A DNA stretch of 64,000 nt from Candidatus Koribacter versatilis Ellin345 (GCF_000014005.1 NC_008009.1:1612001-1676000); one strand, 5' to 3'; counted from the first letter of the stretch, positions 1 through 8,360 are shown. A program made the numbers and translations. The notes: a model not told the origin generated them from the letters alone.

Positions 1-2
1 GG

Positions 3-113
3 CAGCAGGCCAGGAAGGCGGAGGCAGCAAAACATCGCGCGCTTAAGAATGTGCCGACGGAGGAGAAGAAAGTTGTGATGCAAACCAGCCTGCAAACCGC
101 GAAGCCGAACTGA
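3..113 (+). CDS. C-terminal end of an unidentified protein (cut by window edge)
   Basis: An open frame runs from the window edge to a TGA at 111-113 and gives 36 residues rich in Ala, Lys, Glu and Gln, ending in TAKPN. The composition suggests a charged, probably helical C-terminal tail. The start and any domain lie outside the window, so no function can be given. It could be a chance open frame, although the other two forward frames are closed within this stretch. Confidence 0.35.
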   Translation, partial: QQARKAEAAKHRALKNVPTEEKKVVMQTSLQTAKPN

Positions 114-130
114 CGCGATCTCCCGTTCCG

Positions 131-295
131 CTAGCCCATGCCCAGGTCGTCGGAGCTTTCGAGAGGGGTGCCGCAGACGCGGCAGATTTGGGAGGAGCAG
201 TCGCCACAGGTTAGGGGATCGTGAACTTCTTTGGCGCAGTGGGCGCAGTAGAAGAGGGCGGGAGTGGGGTCGTGCGGATTGGGTGCGTCAGACAT
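131..295 (-). CDS. Small double-CxxC zinc-ribbon protein, 54 aa
   Basis: This 54-residue ORF begins MSDAPNPHDP and carries four Cys pairs in a row: CAHC, CGDC and C-x2-C in QICRVCGT, with a His-containing loop (EVHDPLTC) between them. Such closely spaced CxxC knuckles bind one or two zinc ions. Very small ribbon proteins of this kind are common in Acidobacteriota, but their partners are not known to me. It lies just downstream of, and on the same strand as, the PP2C phosphatase gene, separated by a palindromic repeat, so it may be read from the same transcript. The role is unknown; DNA, RNA or protein binding are all possible. Confidence 0.6.
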   Translation of the reverse strand: MSDAPNPHDPTPALFYCAHCAKEVHDPLTCGDCSSQICRVCGTPLESSDDLGMG

Positions 296-343
296 AAGGA
301 CGACACGCAGGGGCTGAAGCCCAAAGCTATTGTAGGCCGATTC

Positions 344-363
344 GGCACGACTGAAGTCGTGCC
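344..363. repeat. Dispersed 20-bp palindrome (REP-like)
   Basis: GGCACGACT-GA-AGTCGTGCC is a perfect 9-bp inverted repeat with a 2-base loop between the zinc-ribbon gene and the PP2C gene. A close relative lies at 5952-5971, and a similar short palindrome (GGGGCTgaAGCCC) lies just before it at 310-322. This looks like an intergenic REP-type family rather than a gene-specific terminator. Confidence 0.6.
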
Positions 364-382
364 CTGATACAAAGCAAATACC

Positions 383-2515
383 TTAGCGGGCGCGGGCGAG
401 GACGACGGTGATGTCGTCGGGTTGTTCGGCGCCGCCGATCCAGTCGGTGACGGCGGTGATTACGGCGTCGGCGATACGGGGCAACGGGAGGCTGGAGTGT
501 TCGCGGACGATTTGGGCGAGACGTTCTTCGCCGAATTCGCCGAACTCATTTTCGGGTTCGGTGACGCCGTCGGAGTAAGCCACGATGATGTCGCCGGAAC
601 TGAGCTCGACGTGCTCGTTTTCATAGCTTACGCCGCCGAAGAGACCGACAACCATGCCGCCATCACCCAGCTTGCGATAGGAGCCGTCGGCGCAGACGAG
701 GAACGGGGGCAGGTGTCCGGCGTTGGAGTAGGTGAGGCGCTTGCGATGGCCGTCGTAAAAACCAAGGAACATGGTCGCGTACTTGGACGCGGGCGTGGAG
801 CGGAACAGCTGTTCGTTGAGCAGCGCGAGCAGCGTCGCCGGCGGCAGGTGATCGCCAGAAGCGGTGAACACAAGTTGCTGCGTTCCGACCGCGGCGCCCA
901 CCTTGGCTTCCGCCAGCGCTTCTTCAATCGTGTAGGCGCGGACGAAGGCGTGCACCGTGGCCATGAGGAGCGCGGCGGAAATTCCTTTGCCGCTGATGTC
1001 GCCGACGGCAAGGCCGATCTGGTTGTGGCCGAGTTGGAGGAAGTCGTAGTAATCGCCACTCACGGTGCGGGCCGGGCGGCAGACGCCGTGCATTTCGAGC
1101 GACTCGGATTGACTGACCTCGCGGGGGAAGAGCAGGGCCTGGACTTCCTGCGCGATGGCGAGCTCGCTTTCGAGCTTCTGCTTTTCTTTCTGCTCCAGGA
1201 TAAGCGCCTCGATGGAGGTGGTCATGGAGTTGAACGCGCCCTCGAGGGCGGCGAGCTGGTCCTTCGAGCGCACCTGGATGCGGTGGTGGAAGTCGCCTTT
1301 GTTGATGTGCTCAGTGGCGTTGTAGAGCTCGGCGACGCTGCGGGTGATGGTGCGGGTAAGTCGCAGGCCGATAAATAAGGCGATCAGCTCGATGACGAGG
1401 AGGAAAACGGCGATGACGCTAAGCGCGGTGAGGAAGATGGAAGCGTTCTTCCCGATGGCTTCGAAGAGCCGACTATAGAGCTGGAAGAGGCGGGTTTGCA
1501 CCGAGATGTAGCCGTCGCGCCTTTTGCCGTCGGTCCAATCGGTCATGCTGAGGAACGTGCCCCAGGTGAGCTTCCAGTCGTACCAGGCAGCGGGAGTCGG
1601 GACGTCGCCGGCCTGGACCAGCGCATCGAGCCCGCGTTCCGGTTCAACGAAAGAGAAATTGGTCTGTTCTTTGCCGTCCTGATTGTAGGAGACGGTTGAG
1701 CCTTGGGTGGGCGCGCCGTTTGCTCCTACCGGGACAGGACCCACGGTCAGGAATCCAAGGTTCTGCGCGACGTTCGCAAGCATTTCGCGATTGAGCGGGA
1801 CACTGCTGACCAGAGTAAGTTCGTCATTGCCGATCTTGCTCCGCGAAACGCTGCGCAGGAAGATCATGTTATCGGCGAGCGTTATCGCGGCGAAGCCATT
1901 CTTCGCGTGGTCGGGGACGGCGATGGGTTGGTCGGTGGCACTGCCTTGCAGAAGGTATCCCTTGCCGCGATACCAGAGGGAGACCTGACGGCTGGGAAAC
2001 TCTCGCGATGCGATATCGCGGTCAACGATGTCCTTATAGTCCTGTTCGATGCGGCCGGTGCGGACCAACGTCTTGGCCCCGCCCATGAGGGTGTGGTTCG
2101 CCGCGGTGAGACGGCGTAGTTCGATGTTGAGGTCCTTGCTGGCGAGGTCGGCTGCGAATTGGCCGACGAAGAGCCAGCCGGCAAGGAAGAGCATCAGGCC
2201 GATGAGAATGACGGGAGCGGCACCGATAAAAACGTAAGTTACCAGCAGGCGGTTGCGCAGGCGCCAGAGCAGGTGCTGCTTGGTCCAGCGCAGGACCCAG
2301 GCAAGCGCGAAGCAGCCTACGATTAAGGTGAAGAAAGTAAGCCAGCCGCCCGCGAAGTCGGACTGGGGCTTGAAGAATTTCGTCGCGCGGCGAATGAGCC
2401 AGAGGGCGAGATCAATCAGGACGAGGTAGGTCGTCCAGCGGGCGAGCTTGGTCTGCGGATACCAGCCTTTGAGTATCAGCCGATCTTGGAGGTCGCGAAG
2501 TAGTGATCTCTTCAT
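383..2515 (-). CDS. Membrane HAMP-SpoIIE (PP2C) serine phosphatase, RsbU-like, 710 aa
   Basis: Predicted serine/threonine phosphatase of the SpoIIE/RsbU group. The N-terminus has hydrophobic segments at about residues 27-42, 57-75 and 90-118, then an extracytoplasmic sensor region to about 355. Another membrane segment (about 355-382), a HAMP linker and a short coiled coil follow, and the PP2C domain fills residues 460-710. PP2C metal-site motifs are visible: SGDYYDF, GDISGKG, NAGHLPP, YSDGVTEP and the final DDITVVLA. Family members dephosphorylate anti-anti-sigma (STAS) proteins in partner-switching cascades. No STAS or RsbW-like kinase is nearby, so its target lies elsewhere. The ligand sensed by the outer region is unknown. 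Confidence 0.88.
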   Translation of the reverse strand: MKRSLLRDLQDRLILKGWYPQTKLARWTTYLVLIDLALWLIRRATKFFKPQSDFAGGWLTFFTLIVGCFALAWVLRWTKQHLLWRLRNRLLVTYVFIGAAPVILIGLMLFLAGWLFVGQFAADLASKDLNIELRRLTAANHTLMGGAKTLVRTGRIEQDYKDIVDRDIASREFPSRQVSLWYRGKGYLLQGSATDQPIAVPDHAKNGFAAITLADNMIFLRSVSRSKIGNDELTLVSSVPLNREMLANVAQNLGFLTVGPVPVGANGAPTQGSTVSYNQDGKEQTNFSFVEPERGLDALVQAGDVPTPAAWYDWKLTWGTFLSMTDWTDGKRRDGYISVQTRLFQLYSRLFEAIGKNASIFLTALSVIAVFLLVIELIALFIGLRLTRTITRSVAELYNATEHINKGDFHHRIQVRSKDQLAALEGAFNSMTTSIEALILEQKEKQKLESELAIAQEVQALLFPREVSQSESLEMHGVCRPARTVSGDYYDFLQLGHNQIGLAVGDISGKGISAALLMATVHAFVRAYTIEEALAEAKVGAAVGTQQLVFTASGDHLPPATLLALLNEQLFRSTPASKYATMFLGFYDGHRKRLTYSNAGHLPPFLVCADGSYRKLGDGGMVVGLFGGVSYENEHVELSSGDIIVAYSDGVTEPENEFGEFGEERLAQIVREHSSLPLPRIADAVITAVTDWIGGAEQPDDITVVLARAR

Positions 2516-2576
2516 GGTCCTTGGGTATTGGCCGACGTGCGTGTCAACGGATTATATCGTCCGGAAGGCGGGAGTG

Positions 2577-2703
2577 GTGGGGCTTGCGCTCCGGCGGAAA
2601 CAGCAGATCCCACGTCGGGCTGGCGCCCTCCTCTGGATGACAAGAGAGGGTGGTGCGGGGGATGGGGCAGTGGGGCTTGCGCCGGCAGGAACAGCAAATC
2701 CTT
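2577..2703. repeat. Two imperfect direct copies of a dispersed intergenic repeat
   Basis: GTGGGGCTTGCG followed by a CCGGCGGAAACAGCAGATCC-like segment occurs at about 2577-2613 and again, slightly diverged, at about 2670-2703, a 93-nt offset. The segment 2601-2648 is also present in inverted orientation at 45391-45438 with one mismatch in 48 bases. No protein is encoded here. This fills the gap between the phosphatase gene and the 66-residue ORF. Confidence 0.65.
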
Positions 2704-2714
2704 CGTCGCTGCGG

Positions 2715-2915
2715 TCAGATCTCCGGGTAGAAGTCGAAGAAGGCTTCGAGGCTTTGGCGCAATTGGCGCTCGATTTCCTCTTTGGAGCCTTCGAGCAGGT
2801 GCATGGTTACGCGGGCCTGGTTGCCGTTCTTGAGTTGGATGGGGGCGTCGCCGATTTCGGTGATTTCGTCGGAGGGTAAAAGGCGCATTCCGTATACGAG
2901 AGCTAAGTTCGCCAT
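2715..2915 (-). CDS. Small conserved-looking hypothetical protein, 66 aa
   Basis: The ORF can be extended upstream to 3059, but that part overlaps the start of the divergent secreted-protein gene, so the internal ATG at 2915 (MANLALVYGMRLLPSDEIT) is preferred. The 66 residues are acidic with a short beta/alpha pattern (IGDAPIQLKNGNQARVTMHLLEG) and a helical end (EEIERQLRQSLEAFFDFYPEI). No domain is recognised. It is transcribed away from the gene at 2980, so the two probably share a 64-nt promoter region. Function unknown. Confidence 0.6.
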   Translation of the reverse strand: MANLALVYGMRLLPSDEITEIGDAPIQLKNGNQARVTMHLLEGSKEEIERQLRQSLEAFFDFYPEI

Positions 2916-2979
2916 AAGACATTTTAGCTGTGGAAAGCAGGGTTCCGGCAGCCGCGTAAAACGGATAGAATTCAGAGTA

Positions 2980-3777
2980 GTGAACAGACCTCTTTTTCTT
3001 ACTGCGCTGCTCCTTACTTCCGTTGCCGTGGTTGCCCAGGGCCCTTCGCAGGCGCCCACGCCGGACGCGTCCCAGCAAATACCGTCGCAGCAACTCCCGA
3101 CTCAGCCCGGCCAGCCACAGGTGAAGGTCAACTACCTGAACGTGTGCAATCCGACGGACGAAGAGACGAAGCAGATCCAGTCGGCGTTGTCGCGATTGCC
3201 GAAGGAGCCGAAGTTCGCGCGCGACTTTGAGATTTCGCGCGGACGCTCGACGATGGCACAGCAGGCGAACATTACGCAGGCGATGCCGGCGCCGTCGGAA
3301 GATAAGGACAGTCCAGTGTCGGACTGGGTGCGGGTGCGGCAGGAATTCGGGGCGATGTCGGCGTTTGCGAATGCGCAGTATTCGTTCACTACGGATGACC
3401 AGGGCGCGCTTGAGAACCTGGTGTTCCGGCTGCGCGATCCGAAGGAACTGGTGCAGGTTTCGCTGTCAGACGCGGTGACGACGACGAAGTCGCCGAAGGA
3501 GATCCTGGCGACGGACACGCCGGTGGACCGTATCCGGTTGGAGCGCTTTGGGAAGTCGTCGGTGGTGCTGGCGCGGTGTCCACAGGGCGACCAGACCAAG
3601 TACAACTATCTGTTCGATACCGCGAGTTCGATCTTCTCGAATTATCGTACGGCGATGAACCTGCGCACCGTGGTGCCGACCGACATGTCACGGTTGAGCG
3701 GACCGGCAGCGAAGAAGCCCGCGGCTAAGTCCGCAACAACAGAGAAGAAGGCAACGCCCGCGCCGGAGAAGAAGTAG
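2980..3777 (+). CDS. Secreted hypothetical protein with Lys/Ala-rich tail, 265 aa
   Basis: GTG at 2980 is chosen because it puts a signal peptide (VNRPLFLTALLLTSVAVVAQG) at the very N-terminus; the upstream in-frame extension overlaps the divergent small gene. A Pro/Gln-rich linker follows, then a globular part with the phrase NVCNPTDEE near residue 50, and a tail of AAKKPAAKSATTEKK type after residue 240. The tail resembles low-complexity ends of many acidobacterial exported proteins. No known domain is recognised. It precedes trxB by 45 nt and could be co-transcribed with it. Confidence 0.7.
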   Translation: MNRPLFLTALLLTSVAVVAQGPSQAPTPDASQQIPSQQLPTQPGQPQVKVNYLNVCNPTDEETKQIQSALSRLPKEPKFARDFEISRGRSTMAQQANITQAMPAPSEDKDSPVSDWVRVRQEFGAMSAFANAQYSFTTDDQGALENLVFRLRDPKELVQVSLSDAVTTTKSPKEILATDTPVDRIRLERFGKSSVVLARCPQGDQTKYNYLFDTASSIFSNYRTAMNLRTVVPTDMSRLSGPAAKKPAAKSATTEKKATPAPEKK

Positions 3778-3822
3778 GGCAGTTGAATCGAAAACAGCCT
3801 CTCGGGAATCAAACGAAAGCTT

Positions 3823-4758
3823 ATGACTGACAACGTACGCAACACGGTGATCCTCGGCTCCGGGTGTTCCGGGCTGACGGCCGCCATTTATGCAGCCCGC
3901 GCCAACCTGAAGCCGTTGCTGATCCAGGGGCACGAGCCCGGCGGTCAGTTGTCTATGACGACGCTGGTGGAGAACTTTCCCGGCTGGCCGGAAGGCATCC
4001 AAGGGCCTGAACTTATCGAGAACATGCACAAGCAGGCAGAGAGGTTTGGAACCGAGTTCCATACCGGCCACTTGCATAGTGCCGATCTTTCGAAGCGTCC
4101 GTTTGAGCTGCACATGGGAAAAGAGACGATCCTGACCAAGACGCTGATTATCGCGTCGGGGGCGTCGGCGCGCTGGCTGAATTTGAAGAGCGAGCAGGAA
4201 CTGATTGGGCATGGCGTGTCGTCGTGCGCAACGTGCGATGGCTTCTTCTTTTCCGGCAAAGAGATTTCGGTGATCGGCGGCGGCGATTCCGCGATGGAAG
4301 AGGCGCTGTTCCTCACGCGCTTTGCGACCAAGGTGCATTTGATCCATCGTCGCGATGCGTTCCGGGCGTCGAAGATCATGCTCGACCGCGCACGCAAGCA
4401 CGAGAAGATATCGATGATTACCGATACAGTGGTCGAGGAAGTGCACGATCCGGCGCAGAAGGAAGTGACCGGCCTGACGTTGCGCAATCTGAAGACCGAT
4501 AAGGTGTGGGACCTGCCGGTGTCGGCAATGTTCCTGGGGATCGGGCATCATCCGAATGCGACCGCGTTTGGCGATCAGTTAGACAAAGACGCGGACGGGT
4601 ATCTGATCACGAAGGATTATGTGTTCACCAAAGTCCCGGGCGTATTTGCGAGCGGCGACGTGCAGGACCGGCGGTATCGGCAGGCGATTACGGCTGCGGG
4701 GTCGGGATGCATGGCGGCGATCGAGGCGGAGAGGTTCCTGGAAGAGCACGGCGGGTAA
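3823..4758 (+). CDS. trxB: Thioredoxin reductase (NADPH, FAD)
   Basis: Low-molecular-weight thioredoxin reductase that passes electrons from NADPH through FAD and a Cys pair to thioredoxin in the cytoplasm. The N-terminal FAD site reads GSGCSGLTAAIYAARA, the redox motif CATCDG places Cys at 135 and 138 (the E. coli numbering), the NADPH site reads GGGDSAMEEA, and the C-terminal FAD motif is GVFASGDVQD. At 311 residues it has the usual length. One oddity is GSGCSG in place of the usual GSGPAG in the FAD loop. No thioredoxin gene is adjacent. A clear hairpin terminator follows. Confidence 0.96.
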   Translation: MTDNVRNTVILGSGCSGLTAAIYAARANLKPLLIQGHEPGGQLSMTTLVENFPGWPEGIQGPELIENMHKQAERFGTEFHTGHLHSADLSKRPFELHMGKETILTKTLIIASGASARWLNLKSEQELIGHGVSSCATCDGFFFSGKEISVIGGGDSAMEEALFLTRFATKVHLIHRRDAFRASKIMLDRARKHEKISMITDTVVEEVHDPAQKEVTGLTLRNLKTDKVWDLPVSAMFLGIGHHPNATAFGDQLDKDADGYLITKDYVFTKVPGVFASGDVQDRRYRQAITAAGSGCMAAIEAERFLEEHGG

Positions 4759-4776
4759 TCAACTTTTAATCCACAG

Positions 4777-4805
4777 AGGCCGCATGGTGCGGCCTTTAAT
4801 TTTTG
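4777..4805 (+). terminator. Rho-independent terminator after trxB
   Basis: AGGCCGCA (4777-4784), loop TGG, TGCGGCCT (4788-4795) form a perfect 8-bp stem, followed by TTAATTTTT. It lies 18 nt past the trxB stop. Confidence 0.85.
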
Positions 4806-4986
4806 CATCCGCTGGTAAAATATAGAGTTTGCGTTGGGGCGCGGAAGCGGTCTGTACGGATGACCCAAGGGTTTGTGACGTGCGTCATGTCGCGCGGCGA
4901 CGCAGAAGTGGTACAAAAGTCAGTCGTACTTATAACTGTATGCTTTTATTTTCGCCTTCCTGCCTGCGCTTTCCTACGAGGAACTC

Positions 4987-5907
4987 ATGTTAAGAGCCGT
5001 CTTTATCGGGCTATCCGAGAACAAATCCCTGCGTCATTTTGCCGAGAGCTCGGCGATGGGCCGCCGCATGTCATCGCGCTTTGCGGCTGGACTGGAAGTA
5101 AAAGATGCCGTCGCGGCAGCGAAGAAGCTGAATGCGATGGGCGCCACCGTGAGCATCGATAACCTCGGCGAGAACGTGACCAACGCCGCCGAAGCACGCG
5201 AGAGTGCAAAGCTCTATCACGACATGCTCGATGAGCTTTCGAAGGACGGACTGAAGGCGAACATCAGTTTGAAGCTGACCCACATGGGACTGGATGTGGA
5301 CCCGGCGCTTTGCCACGACCTGGTCTCCGAGCTGGTGGACCACGCGGTGAAGATCGACAATTTCGTCCGCATTGATATGGAAGGCTCACCCTACACGCAA
5401 AAGACACTCGACTTCGTACATGAGCTGCATCGGATTCCTGGGCACTCGGGACATGTGGGCGCGGTGATCCAGTCTTATATGCGGCGCGCAGAAGCTGACG
5501 TCGAGAAGCTGTTGTCGGAGCGGATTCGCATACGCCTGTGCAAGGGAGCTTACAAAGAGCCGGCGGACATCGCATTCCAGCAGAAGTCGGAAGTGGATGC
5601 GAACTATGTGAAGCTCGCCAAGACACTGATCAAGAGCGGCGTGTATCACGGGATCGCGACGCACGATGAGAACATCATCAACGAACTGAAACAGTTCGCG
5701 AAGGCAGAGAGCATTCCGGCTTCGGCGTTTGAGTTCCAGATGCTTTATGGCGTGCGGCGCGGCTTGCAGGAACAGCTGATTAAAGAAGGCTGGGGACTGC
5801 GGGTGTACGTACCATTCGGGACGGAGTGGTATCCGTACTTTATGCGGCGACTGGCGGAACGTCCGGCGAACGCGTTGTTTATCGCTAAGAATATGTTCCG
5901 GAATTAG
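4987..5907 (+). CDS. Proline dehydrogenase (monofunctional)
   Basis: FAD enzyme that oxidises L-proline to delta-1-pyrroline-5-carboxylate, the first step of proline catabolism, usually passing electrons to the respiratory quinone pool. The 306-residue length is that of the monofunctional PRODH TIM-barrel type, not the bifunctional PutA. Family motifs are present: IRLCKGAYKEP, ATHDENII, FEFQMLYGVRRG and VYVPFGTEWYPYFMRRLAERP. The start follows a GAGG ribosome site (TACGAGGAACTC-ATG). No P5C dehydrogenase gene is adjacent; the aldehyde dehydrogenase at 60.4-61.9 kb is of another subfamily. It stands alone between trxB and the SirB1-like gene. Confidence 0.93.
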   Translation: MLRAVFIGLSENKSLRHFAESSAMGRRMSSRFAAGLEVKDAVAAAKKLNAMGATVSIDNLGENVTNAAEARESAKLYHDMLDELSKDGLKANISLKLTHMGLDVDPALCHDLVSELVDHAVKIDNFVRIDMEGSPYTQKTLDFVHELHRIPGHSGHVGAVIQSYMRRAEADVEKLLSERIRIRLCKGAYKEPADIAFQQKSEVDANYVKLAKTLIKSGVYHGIATHDENIINELKQFAKAESIPASAFEFQMLYGVRRGLQEQLIKEGWGLRVYVPFGTEWYPYFMRRLAERPANALFIAKNMFRN

Positions 5908-5951
5908 GTTGGACGGAACGTGCCTTTTGAGCAAACATAGGGTGCTTTTTC

Positions 5952-5971
5952 GGCTCGACTAAAGTCGTGCC
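5952..5971. repeat. Dispersed 20-bp palindrome (REP-like), second copy
   Basis: GGCTCGACT-AA-AGTCGTGCC, with two substitutions relative to the copy at 344-363 and the same flank TTCGGC...CCCT. It lies in the gap between the proline dehydrogenase gene and the SirB1-like gene. Confidence 0.55.
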
Positions 5972-6000
5972 CTTTCGCCAAATTCTGCTAACCTTGCGCC

Positions 6001-6855
6001 ATGCAGGTGGTGGGGACGAGGTCGGTTACTGAGGAGTTTATTGCGCTCGTCCGCGCGGAGATCGAAGACGATCGCATTGACCTTCTGCACGCTTCGCTGA
6101 CCATCGCGCGCACCGAATATCCCAATCTCGACATTCGCAACTACGTCACGCGCGTCGAGGCGCTCGCTTCGAAGGTGCGCAGCCGGCTCTCGCCGGAAGC
6201 TTCGACAATTGAGACGGTCAATACACTCAACCATGTGATGTTCCACGAGATGAACTTCCGCGGCAACCGCGAGGACTACTACGACCCGCGCAATTCATTT
6301 CTCAATGATGTGATCGAGCGGCGCCTGGGGATTCCGATCACGATGTCGGTCCTTTATATGGAAGTGGCGCGGCGCGTGGGATTGCCGCTGGTGGGCGTCG
6401 GCATGCCGGGACATTTTCTGTTGAAGGTGTACGACGTTGAGGGCCGGCAGATTCTGATTGATCCTTTCAATAACGGCTCGATGCTGAATGCATCGGAGTG
6501 CGAGCAGCGGATGAAGGAAATCTACGCCGGGGAAGTGCGGTTCAAGCCGGAGTTTCTGCTGCCGGTGAGCCGCCGCCAGATCCTGACACGCATGCTGAAT
6601 AATCTGCGGCACATTTATATGACGGTGCGGCAGTTCCGGAAGACATTGGCGATTGTCGACCTGGTGGTGGCGATTTATCCGCGCTCGCCGGAGGATGTGA
6701 AGCAGCGCGCCATGTTGCGGTTCAGCGTGGGGCAGTTGGCGGGATCGTTACGCGATCTTGAGCAATATTTGAAGATGAGCCCGGATGGGTCGGATGTGGA
6801 TGAACTCAAGCACATGGCGATGAGTATTCGGAAGACGATGGCGACGTGGAATTAG
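6001..6855 (+). CDS. SirB1-like transglutaminase-core protein with TPR region
   Basis: Member of the SirB1/transglutaminase-like group (core2 domain followed by TPR-like helices), 284 residues, cytoplasmic with no signal peptide. The core region contains FHEMNFRGNREDYYDPRNSFL, LGIPITMSVLYMEVARRVGLPLVGVGMPGHFLL and a DPFNNG motif. The catalytic Cys of true transglutaminases is not present in the PITMS segment, which is usual for this family. Its biochemical role is unsettled; in Proteobacteria it often neighbours prmC/prfA or kdsA, which is not the case here. It converges on the DUF3106 gene with a shared terminator region between them. Confidence 0.85.
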   Translation: MQVVGTRSVTEEFIALVRAEIEDDRIDLLHASLTIARTEYPNLDIRNYVTRVEALASKVRSRLSPEASTIETVNTLNHVMFHEMNFRGNREDYYDPRNSFLNDVIERRLGIPITMSVLYMEVARRVGLPLVGVGMPGHFLLKVYDVEGRQILIDPFNNGSMLNASECEQRMKEIYAGEVRFKPEFLLPVSRRQILTRMLNNLRHIYMTVRQFRKTLAIVDLVVAIYPRSPEDVKQRAMLRFSVGQLAGSLRDLEQYLKMSPDGSDVDELKHMAMSIRKTMATWN

Positions 6856-6861
6856 CGCAGC

Positions 6862-6890
6862 AAAAAGCCCGGCACTCGGCCGGGCGTTCC
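6862..6890 (-). terminator. Rho-independent terminator for the sigma/anti-sigma/DUF3106 operon
   Basis: GCCCGG (6867-6872), a 7-nt loop, then CCGGGC (6880-6885). On the minus strand the stem is followed at once by TTTTTG, so it best serves the leftward operon; read rightward it has only a weak T run. Confidence 0.8.
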
Positions 6891-6903
6891 TAAAAGATAA
6901 ATC

Positions 6904-7812
6904 TCAGGGTTGGTGCGGCAGGCTACTGTTGATGTCGGTCATGTTCTTGATGACATCGCGTTCCTGCGGCGTGTACTTGTTCTGGAAGTCAGGGCTGTTC
7001 ATGACCTGTTGACGCGCTGAGGGCGGCATTCCACGCAAGCGTCTATAGGCGCTGTTGACCTGCTGCTGGCGGTCGGCAGGCATGGACTTCAACTGGCCAT
7101 AGGTGGCGCGCGCCTGCTGTTTCTGCGCGTCGTTGAGATGGCCCCAGGCGTCCATACGATTGACGATCTTTTGCTGCTGCTGCGGCGTCTTGCTGTTGAA
7201 CTGATTCAACTGCGTTTTGTAGTGCTGCTGCTGTTGCGGGGGCAGTTTCTTGAAGTTGGGATCGCTCTCGAGCGCATGCTGACGCTGCTGTTCCGGCATT
7301 GTGCTGTAACGGCGTAGAAAGTCTCCGGAGTGCGGCTGGTTGCCGCTATGGACGTCGCGCGGAGTACCGATTGTGGGCGGATGTGGAACCGACGACTGCA
7401 CATTGCCGACCATTGGTTTGGGCGACTGGTTTAGCGGCGGTCGAGGAACATCATGCTGCGTTGCCTGCGGCGGACGAGGCACCGACTGCGCCTGCGCCGA
7501 ACGGGCAGAATTCTCTGGCGGATGCGGCACCGAAGAGTTTGCCGGGCGTTCGTAGGTGTTCGGCGGAGTGTGAGGCGCCTGGTTTGGCGTGGAGTACGAG
7601 CGCGGCGTCGCGTACATCGGTGCATGCTGCGCCTGGCGTTCCTGGCGCATCTGCTGATGTTCGGCCTGACGCTCCTGATGTACCTGCTGATGCTGTGGAG
7701 CGGATTGGTGCGGAGGCGGCGCGGCGTGTTGCGGAGCGGCCGGGTGCTGCTGGCCCGCCCACAGAGGGAGGGCAGCGACCAGGACCATCGCGAATTGTGT
7801 GGCGCTCCGCAT
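6904..7812 (-). CDS. Exported DUF3106 protein, Pro/Gln/His-rich N-terminal half
   Basis: Predicted exported protein of 302 residues. The frame opens upstream as far as 7857, but ATG 7812 has a good GAGG site 5 nt upstream and gives a clean signal peptide (MRSATQFAMVLVAALPLWAG). Residues 20-165 are low complexity (Pro, Gln, His, Ser). The C-terminal 130 residues are helical, with repeated phrases such as LPPQQQQHYKTQLNQF and MPADRQQQVNSAYRRLRGMPP, which match the DUF3106 family. The function of DUF3106 is unknown. As third gene after an ECF sigma factor and a zinc anti-sigma factor, it may be a periplasmic sensor part of that module; this is inference. Confidence 0.8.
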   Translation of the reverse strand: MRSATQFAMVLVAALPLWAGQQHPAAPQHAAPPPHQSAPQHQQVHQERQAEHQQMRQERQAQHAPMYATPRSYSTPNQAPHTPPNTYERPANSSVPHPPENSARSAQAQSVPRPPQATQHDVPRPPLNQSPKPMVGNVQSSVPHPPTIGTPRDVHSGNQPHSGDFLRRYSTMPEQQRQHALESDPNFKKLPPQQQQHYKTQLNQFNSKTPQQQQKIVNRMDAWGHLNDAQKQQARATYGQLKSMPADRQQQVNSAYRRLRGMPPSARQQVMNSPDFQNKYTPQERDVIKNMTDINSSLPHQP

Positions 7813-7860
7813 GTTTGCCTCGTTCATCCCGCTGCTGATGCCGCGGGCTACTCTCAAAAC

Positions 7861-8352
7861 CTACTCGGCTGTTCCGGCGCTTTGATCGTCGTTGGTTGGA
7901 TCATCGTCCAACGCGGCGAAGTTGTTAATTACTTCCTGATCTTTGTCGAGCGTCTGAAGGTCCTGGATTACCGGATCGGATGCGACGACCTGCGGATTGC
8001 CAGGGTTCTGCTTATCGCGAATCTGAATGGTGCCGTAAACACCTGCGCCGATTACGAGTGCGAGTGCCGCCGCGGCGGCCATCGCGGGCTTGCGGAACCA
8101 GTCGAAGATCGAGACTTTCTTCTCCGCGGCTTTGGCCTTCTCCTCACGGAGCAGGGCCTTTAGCCGCGTATCGAAGAACGGCGATGGCTCAGGTGCTTGC
8201 CACTCGTCCATCAACGCCATCGTCTGTTTCATCTCTGCCAGCTCAGCCGTGCACGCGGGACAGCCCGTGAGATGCTGGTGCACCTCGGGCGCCAGCGGAG
8301 CTTCCGCTGTCATTAACTCGAACATTTGCTCTCGAATCTCTTCACACTTCAT
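7861..8352 (-). CDS. Zinc-binding (ZAS) membrane anti-sigma factor
   Basis: 163-residue anti-sigma factor for the sigma factor encoded 8 nt upstream. The N-terminal ZAS domain has Cys3 and the motif His27-x3-Cys31-x2-Cys34, a zinc site that in characterised relatives lies at the sigma-binding interface. A single membrane segment covers about residues 90-110 (MAAAAALALVIGAGVYG), so the sigma-binding part is cytoplasmic and the last 50 acidic residues are outside. The membrane topology suggests release by signal-dependent proteolysis or a conformational change. Confidence 0.9.
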   Translation of the reverse strand: MKCEEIREQMFELMTAEAPLAPEVHQHLTGCPACTAELAEMKQTMALMDEWQAPEPSPFFDTRLKALLREEKAKAAEKKVSIFDWFRKPAMAAAAALALVIGAGVYGTIQIRDKQNPGNPQVVASDPVIQDLQTLDKDQEVINNFAALDDDPTNDDQSAGTAE

Positions 8353-8360
8353 ATCAACAC

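Noticed and set aside
422-1378. Long forward ORF (318 codons) opposite the PP2C phosphatase
   Set aside because: It lies wholly antisense to a clear domain-bearing gene and reads as Ala/Gly/Val/Glu-rich low-complexity sequence with no motif; it is a by-product of high GC at third codon positions.
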